NCBI GenBank assembly: GCA_902766325.1
Contig: CACXDF010000176.1
Location: forward strand, 1-9,074
Reading direction: 5' to 3'
Source of the DNA: an uncultured Eubacteriales bacterium
Lineage (GTDB): Bacteria > Bacillota > Clostridia > Christensenellales > DTU072
DNA length: 9,074 bases
The translations under genes and the position numbers were made by a program. Shown here one piece after another: positions 1-6,915 of this stretch. The notes under the pieces are model-generated. The model saw only the letters and a program-made list of their open reading frames with translations, did not search any database and had not been told where the DNA came from. Position 1 is the stretch's first letter, and each line of letters starts with the position of its first letter.

Positions 1-780
1 ATGGAAAAAGCGATCGAATTCTTGCGTGAAAAAGGAATGGCCACCGCCGTTAAGCGCGCCGGAAAGATCGCAAGCGAAGGTATCGTATACGCCTATAATA
101 ACGGTGCGAATTACGTCCTTCTCGAAGTAAACTGCGAAACCGATTTCGTTGCAAACAGCGATCAATTCAAGACGCTCGTTAAAGAACTCGCCGCTTACGT
201 TGCCGATAACGACGTAAAGGATGCGGAAGCTCTTTCCGAAGCCAAGAAGGATCTCGTTACCGAAGCTATCGGTAAGATCGGTGAAAAGATCAATATTCGT
301 AGATTTGCTAAATTTGTAGCTAACGATACCAAAATTGACTCTTATATTCACCTTGGCGGAAAGATCGGTATTTTGGTCGAGGCCGAAAAGGGGATCGAAG
401 ATCAGTTGATCCACGACATCGCCCTTCAAATCGCCGCCGCCAAACCGACGTACGTTTATCGTAACGAAGTTCCCGCAGACGTCGTCGAACACGAAAAAGA
501 AATTTTGCGCGTTCAGTGCCTGAACGAAGGCAAGCCGGCCGCTATCGTCGAAAAGATGCTCGAAGGCAGACTGAAGAAATTCTATCAAGACGTTTGCTTG
601 GTCGATCAGGACTTTGTTAAGGATCCTTCCCAAAAGATCGGCAACCTCGTAAAAGAGGGCAGCAAGATCATTCGTTTCGTTCGTTTCGAAATGGGCGAAG
701 GTTTGGAAAAGAAGAGCGAAAACTTCGCCGAAGAGATCAGCGCCGAAGTCGCTAAAGCTCAAGCGAAAGCAAGTAAATAA
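1..780 (+). CDS. tsf: Elongation factor Ts, 5'-truncated by the window edge
   Basis: EF-Ts is the cytoplasmic guanine-nucleotide exchange factor that recycles EF-Tu-GDP to EF-Tu-GTP during translation. The 259 visible residues include the EF-Tu contact motif NCETDFVA (residues 44-51 of the visible part), the REKGMATAVKRAGKIASEG stretch that follows the N-terminal domain, and the typical C-terminal tail GEGLEKKSENFAEE. The ATG at position 1 is almost certainly an internal methionine. Family members carry about 35 more residues upstream (a UBA-like domain with a KTGAGMMDCK-type motif) before the equivalent of EKAIEFLREKG, and no ribosome binding site is visible because the window starts here. 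The gene ends with TAA at 778-780, directly before an intrinsic terminator, so it is probably the last gene of an rpsB-tsf unit, inferred from the usual gene order. Identity is very secure; only the start is missing. Confidence 0.96.
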   Translation: MEKAIEFLREKGMATAVKRAGKIASEGIVYAYNNGANYVLLEVNCETDFVANSDQFKTLVKELAAYVADNDVKDAEALSEAKKDLVTEAIGKIGEKINIRRFAKFVANDTKIDSYIHLGGKIGILVEAEKGIEDQLIHDIALQIAAAKPTYVYRNEVPADVVEHEKEILRVQCLNEGKPAAIVEKMLEGRLKKFYQDVCLVDQDFVKDPSQKIGNLVKEGSKIIRFVRFEMGEGLEKKSENFAEEISAEVAKAQAKASK

Positions 781-793
781 TCATTACTATTTG

Positions 794-822
794 AAAAGAG
801 GGGTTGCTGAAACCCCTTTTTT
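794..822 (+). terminator. Intrinsic terminator after tsf
   Basis: A 7-bp GC-rich stem (799-805 AGGGGTT pairing with 811-817 AACCCCT, loop GCTGA) is followed by a run of six T at 817-822. The A-rich upstream arm (794-797) can extend the pairing with these Ts through a G-T wobble. The position 14 nt after the tsf stop and before pyrH fits an end to the tsf transcript, perhaps with partial read-through into pyrH, since no convincing promoter lies between the hairpin and pyrH. Confidence 0.88.
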
Positions 823-833
823 CCATATTATAA

Positions 834-840
834 AAGGTGA
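834..840 (+). promoter_or_regulatory. Ribosome binding site deciding the pyrH start
   Basis: AAGGTGA lies 5 nt before the ATG at 846. A GTG at 837 in the same frame would give a protein three residues longer, but it sits inside this Shine-Dalgarno-like stretch and has no spacing of its own. The ATG at 846 is therefore preferred. Confidence 0.7.
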
Positions 841-845
841 GAATT

Positions 846-1547
846 ATGGTTAAGTACAAACGGGTTTTGATAAAGATCAGCGGCGAAGCCTTGGCTGCCG
901 AAAACGGTTTCGGGATCGGAGCGCAATCGGTTGACGGCGTTGTCGATCAAATCAAAAAAATCAGAGATATGGGCGTCGAAGTCGGTATCGTCGTCGGCGG
1001 CGGAAACTTCTGGCGCGGCCGTCAAGGCACAGAGATGGATCGTACCACGGCCGACCATATGGGTATGCTCGCAACGGTCATCAACGCTCTTGCTTTGCAG
1101 GACGCTCTCGAACAAAAAGGAGTGCAAACGCGCGTACAGACCGCTTTGACTATCTCGAGGGTTGCTGAACCGTATATTCTCAGAAAGGCCATTCGCCATT
1201 TTGAGAAGGGCAGAGTGGTCATCTTTGCTTGCGGCACCGGTAATCCGTATTTTTCGACGGATACGGGCGCTGCGCTCAGAGCGGCCGAGATACATGCCGA
1301 CGCTTTGTTGATGGCGAAGAATATCGACGGAATTTACGACAGCGATCCGAAAAAGAATCCCGCTGCGATCAAGTTCGATCATCTTACTTATATGGATTAT
1401 ATCAAAAAAGGTCTTACCGCCCTCGATACGACCGCGGTCAGCCTTTGTATGGATAATAAGATCACGATCATTGCGTTCGGACTGAGCGAAGAAAACAGCA
1501 TTATTCGCGTTGTATCGGGCGAAAAGATCGGCACCGTTATCGAATAA
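846..1547 (+). CDS. pyrH: UMP kinase
   Basis: This is the bacterial hexameric UMP kinase of the amino-acid-kinase fold, converting UMP plus ATP to UDP in cytoplasmic pyrimidine nucleotide synthesis. With the ATG at 846 the protein is 233 residues, normal for the family. Visible motifs are the N-terminal KISGEAL (10-16) with the phosphate-binding lysine, the GGGNFWRG loop (51-58), TGNPYFSTDT (131-140) and the nucleotide-binding segment LLMAKNIDGIYDSDP (154-168). The family is usually regulated allosterically by GTP and UTP; the sequence itself does not show this. The gene follows the tsf terminator after about 24 nt and precedes frr by 20 nt, the usual tsf-pyrH-frr order. No truncation or odd residues were seen. 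Confidence 0.97.
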   Translation: MVKYKRVLIKISGEALAAENGFGIGAQSVDGVVDQIKKIRDMGVEVGIVVGGGNFWRGRQGTEMDRTTADHMGMLATVINALALQDALEQKGVQTRVQTALTISRVAEPYILRKAIRHFEKGRVVIFACGTGNPYFSTDTGAALRAAEIHADALLMAKNIDGIYDSDPKKNPAAIKFDHLTYMDYIKKGLTALDTTAVSLCMDNKITIIAFGLSEENSIIRVVSGEKIGTVIE

Positions 1548-1567
1548 AATTATCGGGAGGGTATATT

Positions 1568-2143
1568 ATGATACCAGAAATCGACGAACTCATCCTTGTT
1601 ATCGACGAATTGAAGGAAAAATCGGATAAGTCCATTGCTTCTCTTCATTCCGAGCTCAATCAAATGCGCGCCGGCAGAGCAAACGCGCATATTCTCGACG
1701 GCATCACCGTGGATTACTACGGTGTTGAAACGCCCCTGAATCAGGTCGGTAATATCACCATTCCCGAAGCGCGTATCATTATGATCACCGTTTGGGATAA
1801 CAGCCTGCTCAAAAAAGTCGAAAAGGCTATTGTGGACGCTAATTTAGGCATTACTCCGAATAACGACGGCAAAAACATTCGTCTTATCTTCCCCGAGCCG
1901 ACTGAAGAAAGACGTCGTTCTCTTGTGAAAGAAGTAAAAAATTACGCCGAGAAATGCAAGATTGCCATTCGTAATCTGCGTCGCGACGCCGTTACCGACG
2001 TCAAGGCGCTCGAAAAAGCCAAGACGATCAGCGAAGACGTGGCAAAAGATACCGAAACGGAGATCGATAAGATCGTTGCCGGTAAAGTCGCGGAAGTCGA
2101 TAAGATTTCTTCCGCAAAAGAAGCGGAAATCATGAAGGTATAA
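1568..2143 (+). CDS. frr: Ribosome recycling factor
   Basis: RRF acts with EF-G to split post-termination ribosomes. The 191-residue protein has the diagnostic LNQMRAGRAN segment (30-39), the beta-domain stretch VDYYGVETPLNQVGNITIPEAR (48-69, abridged key residues Y50, Y51, P56), and the long helix with IRNLRRDA (134-141) followed by KTISED, matching the three-helix-bundle family throughout. The start at 1568 has GGGAGG at 1555-1560 with a 7-nt gap, and no alternative start lies nearby. This makes the N-terminus about 6 residues longer than the typical 185-residue protein. The TAA stop overlaps the uppS ATG by one base (TAATG), suggesting coupled translation. Confidence 0.97.
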   Translation: MIPEIDELILVIDELKEKSDKSIASLHSELNQMRAGRANAHILDGITVDYYGVETPLNQVGNITIPEARIIMITVWDNSLLKKVEKAIVDANLGITPNNDGKNIRLIFPEPTEERRRSLVKEVKNYAEKCKIAIRNLRRDAVTDVKALEKAKTISEDVAKDTETEIDKIVAGKVAEVDKISSAKEAEIMKV

Positions 2144-2814
2144 TGAAGCATATTGCCGTAATAATGGACGGCAACGGCAGATGGGCGGTAAAACGCGGCC
2201 GTGAACGTTCGGTTGGATATCGATTTGGCGCGAGAGCGTTAATGAGACTTGCGGAAGACTTTTTGTCCTTCCCGATATCGACCTTGACCGTTTATGCGTT
2301 CAGTACCGAAAATAACAAAAGAGACAGTAAAGAGGTAAGCAATATTTTTTCCGTTATTGCTTCCTTTTTATTAAGCGAAGTTTTTCCGTTTTGTCAAAAA
2401 AACGGCGTTGCGTTAAGGTTCATCGGCAATTTGGATGCTTTGCCGGATGACTTAAAACAAATTGTAGAGTCCAATCCTGCCGTTTCAGGCGAAAAAACGC
2501 TCGTTATTGCGATCAACTACGGCGGATCGGACGAAATACTACGCGCGTACGAAAAAATGAAAGAAAAGGGAATCGTGCGTCCGACGGAAAAAGACTTGTA
2601 CGATAACCTGGATACGGCGGGGCTGCCTATGCCGGACGCCGTGCTTCGGTACGGCGGATATAAGCGGCTGAGTAACTTTTTGCCGCTTCAAACGATCTAT
2701 TCGGAACTGTTTTTTATCGACAAACTTTGGCCTGATTACGACAGGTCCGACATAGAAAAAGTGATTTCGGATTTTTCCGATATTAAACGTAATTTCGGAG
2801 GAAACAATGCTTAA
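2143..2814 (+). CDS. uppS: Undecaprenyl diphosphate synthase (cis-prenyltransferase), divergent active site
   Basis: This family extends farnesyl diphosphate with isopentenyl diphosphates in cis to make undecaprenyl diphosphate, the lipid carrier for peptidoglycan. The protein is 223 residues, shorter than the usual 240-250, and starts at the conserved strand KHIAVIMDGNGRWA. The start is forced: in frame, an upstream stop at 2101 is followed by no ATG, GTG or TTG until 2143. Catalytic D9, R13, R22, S54, N57, R60, R169, R175, S177 and E188 match the E. coli family residues D26, R30, R39, S71, N74, R77, R194, R200, S202 and E213. Unusual are Y26 where His43 is expected, N58 for Trp75, S129 in NYGGR, and RYGGYKR (169-175) where RTGGE/RTSGE is typical. 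The gene follows frr with a 1-nt overlap and overlaps cdsA by 8 nt. Family membership is certain; exact chain-length specificity is inferred from context. Confidence 0.92.
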   Translation: MKHIAVIMDGNGRWAVKRGRERSVGYRFGARALMRLAEDFLSFPISTLTVYAFSTENNKRDSKEVSNIFSVIASFLLSEVFPFCQKNGVALRFIGNLDALPDDLKQIVESNPAVSGEKTLVIAINYGGSDEILRAYEKMKEKGIVRPTEKDLYDNLDTAGLPMPDAVLRYGGYKRLSNFLPLQTIYSELFFIDKLWPDYDRSDIEKVISDFSDIKRNFGGNNA

Positions 2815-3679
2815 AAGAACGATCACGGGGATCATAATGGCAGGTTTCTTGTTTTTGATCCTTTGGCTTAACGGTTTCAGTCATTTTATTTTCGACGGCG
2901 TTGTGATGGTGGTTGCAGGTATCGCCTCGTGGGAAATGTATCGAGCGCTTTCGCACACCGCGGAAGAAGAAAAAAAGCGTTTTAACGTCGCTTTGCCCGC
3001 TGTTATCGTAGCGTGGCTGCTTTCTTATCCTTTTGCCTTTTTCTTCGGATATATGGGGCTCTTTTTCGATCTCGTTATCGCTTCTGTCGTTGCGATCGTC
3101 ATCTTTATTTTTAAACAGTCGTTACGCGTCGAAGATTGCTTCGCGACGGTATTCTGTATTTTATATCCCATCGGACTGATATCCGTTTTGTACGTTCTCG
3201 ATATCAAATACGGTATGATCCCGGTCGTGCTTGCCATTGCTATCGGTACGATCAGCGATCTTTTTGCGTACTTTATCGGCGCTTTGTTCGGCAAAAGAAA
3301 AATCTTTCCGAAGATCAGTCCTAAAAAGACGTACGCAGGATGTATCGCGGGACTTATCGGCGGCGCTATCGGAGGTATCGTCGTTTATCTTATTTTTGAA
3401 CTCGGTAGATTCCCGACGAATACTAAATTTACCTTTCAGGGCCTACTGTACGGTTCGGTAGGCGCTACCATCGGAGTTTATGCGGCGATCGGTTTTGTGA
3501 TCGCGTTTTTCTCGGAGATAGGCGATCTTGCCGCGAGCAGGATCAAACGAGAGGTGGGCATTAAGGACTACGGAAAGCTCCTCGGTTCTCACGGCGGTAT
3601 ATTGGATCGCATCGACTCTATTTTGTTTACGTCCGTGTGTATGGCGATCATAATGGAGATCGTTTCTTTGACAATATGA
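2807..3679 (+). CDS. cdsA: Phosphatidate cytidylyltransferase (CDP-diacylglycerol synthase)
   Basis: This integral membrane enzyme converts phosphatidic acid plus CTP to CDP-diacylglycerol, the branch point of bacterial phospholipid synthesis. The 290-residue sequence is very hydrophobic, with about seven to eight likely membrane segments (for example near 7-22, 30-46, 61-80, 88-103, 113-131, 137-161, 178-197 and 215-236). The C-terminal CDP-alcohol cytidylyltransferase signature is complete at 244-270: S244, K247-R248, K253-D254, G256, H262-G263-G264, D267-R268 and D270. Upstream, D151 and SPKKTYAG (171-178) also match the family. The ATG at 2807 has GGAGGA at 2797-2802 and lies inside the uppS 3' end (8-nt overlap); the stop overlaps the dxr ATG as ATGA. 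The uppS-cdsA-dxr pairing is the standard order. Confidence 0.96.
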   Translation: MLKRTITGIIMAGFLFLILWLNGFSHFIFDGVVMVVAGIASWEMYRALSHTAEEEKKRFNVALPAVIVAWLLSYPFAFFFGYMGLFFDLVIASVVAIVIFIFKQSLRVEDCFATVFCILYPIGLISVLYVLDIKYGMIPVVLAIAIGTISDLFAYFIGALFGKRKIFPKISPKKTYAGCIAGLIGGAIGGIVVYLIFELGRFPTNTKFTFQGLLYGSVGATIGVYAAIGFVIAFFSEIGDLAASRIKREVGIKDYGKLLGSHGGILDRIDSILFTSVCMAIIMEIVSLTI

Positions 3680-4773
3680 AAAAGATAGCGATACTCGGGT
3701 GTACCGGTTCGATCGGCAAGTCGACGATCTCCGTCATAAAAAAGCATCGCGAAGATTTTCGCGTTGTTCTTCTTGCCAATAATTCCGACTCAAACGGTCT
3801 TACCGAACTAAAAAAAGTTTTTCCCGAGGCAACCGTTTATTGCAGGACGGAATCGGAGGATAAAGAGTTTCTCGGACGCGCCGAAACATACCGCGACGTC
3901 GACGTCGTTGTAAACGGTATTGCCGGGATAGCCGGACTTATGCCTTCTTTTGCCGCGCTGACCGCCGGAAAGGTACTGGCTACCGCCAATAAAGAGAGCC
4001 TCGTTTGCGCCGGAACGCTCCTTAAACGCGTAATGCAAGAAAACGGCTCGAAAATATATCCGCTCGACAGCGAGCATTCGGCCGTATGGCAAGTTATACG
4101 TTCACGCGATGTAAAAGACGTAAAAAAGATCGTTTTGACTGCTTCCGGCGGCGCGTTCCGCGATTTGCCGAGAGAAGTGATCGCTTCGGCTCCGGCGTCG
4201 CTTGCGCTTATGCATCCGAATTGGTCTATGGGAAAAAAAGTTACGATCGATTGTGCAACGCTGATCAATAAAGGGATGGAGATCATCGAAGCCCGTCATC
4301 TTTTCGGCGTGCGCGACGTTATCGCCGTTCGACACGACGAGAGTTTCGTTCATGCTTTGGTTGAAATGAAAGATAATTCTTACGTTGCGGCCGTTTCTTC
4401 TCCGGATATGAAACTGCCGATCCAGTTCGCTTTGACTTATCCGAACACAAAAGAGTGCGATCTACCTGAATTATCGGTCGAAAAAGCGGCTTGTCTTCAT
4501 TTTTCCGCGTTGGATACGAAGCGTTTCCCCGGATTTTTGCTTTGCGATAAAGCGGCGGAAAGGGGCGACGCGGGCGGAACCGTACTGAATGCCGCAAACG
4601 AAGTCCTCGTTAATAAGTATTTATCCGGCGAATGCTCTTTTTACGGCATAACGGACGGTATCGAAAAGGCTCTCGAACACTTTTTCGACAAAGGAAATTT
4701 TTCGGATATACGAGACGTTTTCAGAATGGATAAAGCGGTTCGGGAATATATTATATCCGATTGTAGGTCATAA
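3676..4773 (+). CDS. dxr: 1-deoxy-D-xylulose 5-phosphate reductoisomerase
   Basis: DXR rearranges and reduces 1-deoxyxylulose 5-phosphate to 2-C-methyl-erythritol 4-phosphate with NADPH, the committed step of the MEP isoprenoid pathway. Motifs visible in the 365-residue protein are the NADPH loop GCTGSIG (8-14), ATANKESLV (102-110), the metal-binding LDSEH (130-134; D131, E133), SGGAFRD (157-163), HPNWSMGKK (180-188) and INKGMEIIEA (197-206; N198, K199, E202). The length is at the short end of the family, with no missing motif. The start at 3676 forms ATGA with the cdsA stop. A longer reading from an ATG at 3637 would add 13 residues that run inside cdsA and precede the conserved MKKIAILG start, so it is not favoured. 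The nearest GGAG is too far away, so initiation probably depends on coupling to cdsA. Confidence 0.96.
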   Translation: MKKIAILGCTGSIGKSTISVIKKHREDFRVVLLANNSDSNGLTELKKVFPEATVYCRTESEDKEFLGRAETYRDVDVVVNGIAGIAGLMPSFAALTAGKVLATANKESLVCAGTLLKRVMQENGSKIYPLDSEHSAVWQVIRSRDVKDVKKIVLTASGGAFRDLPREVIASAPASLALMHPNWSMGKKVTIDCATLINKGMEIIEARHLFGVRDVIAVRHDESFVHALVEMKDNSYVAAVSSPDMKLPIQFALTYPNTKECDLPELSVEKAACLHFSALDTKRFPGFLLCDKAAERGDAGGTVLNAANEVLVNKYLSGECSFYGITDGIEKALEHFFDKGNFSDIRDVFRMDKAVREYIISDCRS

Positions 4774-4784
4774 TAGGAGAAAGA

Positions 4785-5894
4785 ATGTTGTTGTCGGCGA
4801 GTTTTGCTTCCGTAATGAGTACGATAGGGTACGTGCTGTTAGCCCTCTTATGTTTGATGGCTATGGTCGTCGTGCATGAATTCGGTCACTATATCGCCGG
4901 AAAAATACTCGGATTTAAAATTAAAGAATTTGCTATCGGTTTCGGACCGAGGATCATAAAAATAACCAATAAGAAAAACGGAGAGATCTTTTCCGTCAGG
5001 CCGTTTCCGCTCGGCGGTTTTTGTCAGTTCGAGGGAGAAGACGACGAACCGGAGACGGAAGGATCGTTCAATGCGCAAGCGCCCTGGAAGCGTCTTATCG
5101 TTCTGTTTAACGGCGCTTTCTTTAATTTTCTGAGCGCTATTTTGATCATAACGTTTGTTTTCACTTTTTACGGACAGATACTTCCGAAAGTAGGGCATAT
5201 TGCCGAAGAAAGTTATCTTGCGCGCGAGACAGATCTGCAAGAAGGCGACGTTATACTTTCCGTCAATAACAGGCAAGTCAATATACTGATGGTCAACGAT
5301 CTGTCGAACGCTTTTTCTCGTATCGGAGACGATGAAGGCGGGTACTTTACCGTTTTACGAGACGGACAAAAAAAGAAAATTTACGTTGAAAAAAGCGACA
5401 TTTATCAAAGAGACGAAAATAACGAGATCGTTTTGGGCGAAAACGGAGAACCTGTTACTTATCGCGCGTTCGGGTTTTCTCTCGGATTAGGGTATATTAA
5501 ACTTGACTTTTTTACGGCTTTCGGCCGTGCGTTCGGTTATAGCTTTTTTATGGTTTGGAAGATCCTTTGGAGCATCGGTCAGTTGGTTACCGGCGCAATA
5601 AAGTTTACGGAGAGCGCCGGAGGCCCCATTACCATAATATCGACAATGAGCACCGCGGCGAGAGACGGCGTAGGAACGCTGGCGTATATCGTATGTCTTA
5701 TCAGCGCCAACCTTGCCGTTATGAATCTGCTTCCTTTACCGGCGCTCGACGGTTCGAGAATGCTTTTTACCGTCATCGAGTGGATCAGAAAAAAGCCGCT
5801 GAACAGAAAAGTAGAAGGCATTATCCACTTTGTCGGCCTGATCGTGCTATTCGGTATAGCCGTTTTCGCCGATATCTTTCAATTGATAAAGTAG
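4785..5894 (+). CDS. rseP: Site-2 intramembrane zinc metalloprotease (RseP/RasP family)
   Basis: This M50 (S2P) protease of the cytoplasmic membrane cleaves transmembrane segments of anti-sigma factors and leftover signal peptides. The 369-residue protein has an N-terminal membrane helix ending in the zinc motif HEFGH (31-35), the family motif GFGPR (52-56), RPFPLGGF (72-79), a second helix (about 103-128), a PDZ domain (about 133-235, with LQEGDVILSVNNRQV at 151-165), and a third active-site motif NLLPLPALDGSR (314-325) with zinc-ligand D322. A final helix ends near the C-terminus. The start at 4785 has GGAGA at 4775-4779 and lies 11 nt after dxr. Bacillota homologues in this same dxr-rseP-ispG position are well known. 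Substrates cannot be deduced from this window: no anti-sigma factor lies nearby. Confidence 0.94.
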   Translation: MLLSASFASVMSTIGYVLLALLCLMAMVVVHEFGHYIAGKILGFKIKEFAIGFGPRIIKITNKKNGEIFSVRPFPLGGFCQFEGEDDEPETEGSFNAQAPWKRLIVLFNGAFFNFLSAILIITFVFTFYGQILPKVGHIAEESYLARETDLQEGDVILSVNNRQVNILMVNDLSNAFSRIGDDEGGYFTVLRDGQKKKIYVEKSDIYQRDENNEIVLGENGEPVTYRAFGFSLGLGYIKLDFFTAFGRAFGYSFFMVWKILWSIGQLVTGAIKFTESAGGPITIISTMSTAARDGVGTLAYIVCLISANLAVMNLLPLPALDGSRMLFTVIEWIRKKPLNRKVEGIIHFVGLIVLFGIAVFADIFQLIK

Positions 5895-5895
5895 T

Positions 5896-6915
5896 ATGAA
5901 AAAGACAGTATACGTCGGTAACGTCCCGATCGGAAGCGGGAACATAAAGATACAATCCATGACAAACACGCCGACTTGGGACGTGAAAAGGACTCTTACG
6001 CAAATTTGCGATCTGGCTGAAGCGGGAGCCGATCTTGTCCGCGTTTCGATTCCGGACGAAAAAAGCGCCGAAGTCATCGATAAACTCACGCAGGGGAGTC
6101 CGGTTCCTTTGATCGGCGATATCCATTTCGGCGAAAGATGCGCCCTTATCTCGATCGAAAAAGGCATACGTAAAATACGTATCAATCCGGGTAATATGTC
6201 CGACGCCGCTATTTCTGCCGTTGTAAAAAAATGTATCGAATATAAAGTGCCTATCCGCGTCGGAGTCAATAAAGGCTCGTGTTCGGCGCGTACGCCGAAA
6301 GAACTTGCGCTTGCTTGTCTCGACGCGGCGAAAAAGATAGAAGACCTCGGGTGGGATCAACTTGTTTTGGCGGTAAAAACGAGCGACGTTAAAGAAACGG
6401 TTGCTTCTTACGAATACCTTGCGTCGTTGACCGATCATCCGTTACATATCGGTTTGACCGAATCGGGCGTAGGAGAAACGGCAAAATTGCGTTCGGCCGT
6501 TGCCGTCGGTTCTCTACTCGTAAAGGGAATAGGCGATACCGTACGTATCAGTCTTGCCGGCGATCCCGTCGAAGAAGTCGTCTTTGCAAAAAAACTTTTA
6601 CGCGCGGCGGGCGTAGACGAAGAGTACGTTCACGTCGTAGCTTGTCCGACCTGTTCCAGAACTTGCATTCCCGTCGAAGAGATCGCTTCTCTTTTGCAGG
6701 AAAAAACAAAAAACATTACAAAAAGACTGAAGATCGCCGTTATGGGTTGCGTCGTCAACGGTATCGGCGAAGGTAAAGACGCCGATTTCGGTATAGCCGG
6801 AGGCGAGGGAAAGAGTATCCTTTTTGAAAACGGAATTCAAAAAGAAATCGTGCAGAACGATAAGATAATCGACAGTTTGCTTAATATGACGGAGAAATAT
6901 TGCCATGACGAATGA
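5896..6915 (+). CDS. ispG: 4-hydroxy-3-methylbut-2-en-1-yl diphosphate synthase
   Basis: IspG (GcpE) is a 4Fe-4S enzyme that reductively converts methylerythritol cyclodiphosphate to HMBPP, the penultimate step of the MEP pathway, so it works in sequence with the dxr product encoded two genes upstream. The 339 residues have the N-terminal IQSMTNTPTWD (19-29), GDIHF (74-78), KIRINPGN (93-100), RVGVNKGS (121-128), and the cluster ligands C250 and C253 (CPTC), C285 (MGC) and E292 (NGIGE). Two positions differ from the common form: CPTCSRTC instead of CPTCGRTE, adding C257, and NGIGE instead of NGPGE. The gene starts one base after the rseP TAG with no strong ribosome binding site, which suggests coupled translation, and overlaps the next gene by 11 nt. 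Confidence 0.96.
   Translation: MKKTVYVGNVPIGSGNIKIQSMTNTPTWDVKRTLTQICDLAEAGADLVRVSIPDEKSAEVIDKLTQGSPVPLIGDIHFGERCALISIEKGIRKIRINPGNMSDAAISAVVKKCIEYKVPIRVGVNKGSCSARTPKELALACLDAAKKIEDLGWDQLVLAVKTSDVKETVASYEYLASLTDHPLHIGLTESGVGETAKLRSAVAVGSLLVKGIGDTVRISLAGDPVEEVVFAKKLLRAAGVDEEYVHVVACPTCSRTCIPVEEIASLLQEKTKNITKRLKIAVMGCVVNGIGEGKDADFGIAGGEGKSILFENGIQKEIVQNDKIIDSLLNMTEKYCHDE

Noticed and set aside
804..831. Promoter TTGCTG-16-TATTAT for pyrH
   Set aside because: Its -35 box lies inside the terminator hairpin, and the predicted start near 838 would fall within the ribosome binding site, leaving almost no leader. Not convincing as a listed feature.
837..845. GTG at 837 as the pyrH start
   Set aside because: It overlaps the Shine-Dalgarno sequence AAGGTGA that serves the ATG at 846, and the family normally starts just before the KYKRVLIKISGEA region.
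3637..3675. Longer dxr from the ATG at 3637
   Set aside because: The extra 13 residues lie entirely within the cdsA 3' end and precede the conserved MKKIAILGCTGSIG start; the ATGA overlap at 3676 fits the operon better.
3668..3695. Promoter TTGACA-16-GATACT at the cdsA/dxr junction
   Set aside because: The -35 is perfect, but the predicted start falls inside dxr, downstream of its start codon, and the match lies fully in conserved coding sequence, so chance is likely.
3837..4286. Long open frames on the minus strand opposite dxr, ispG and other genes
   Set aside because: They lie opposite well-supported genes, have no ribosome binding sites or recognisable domains, and are explained as frame shadows of the coding strand.
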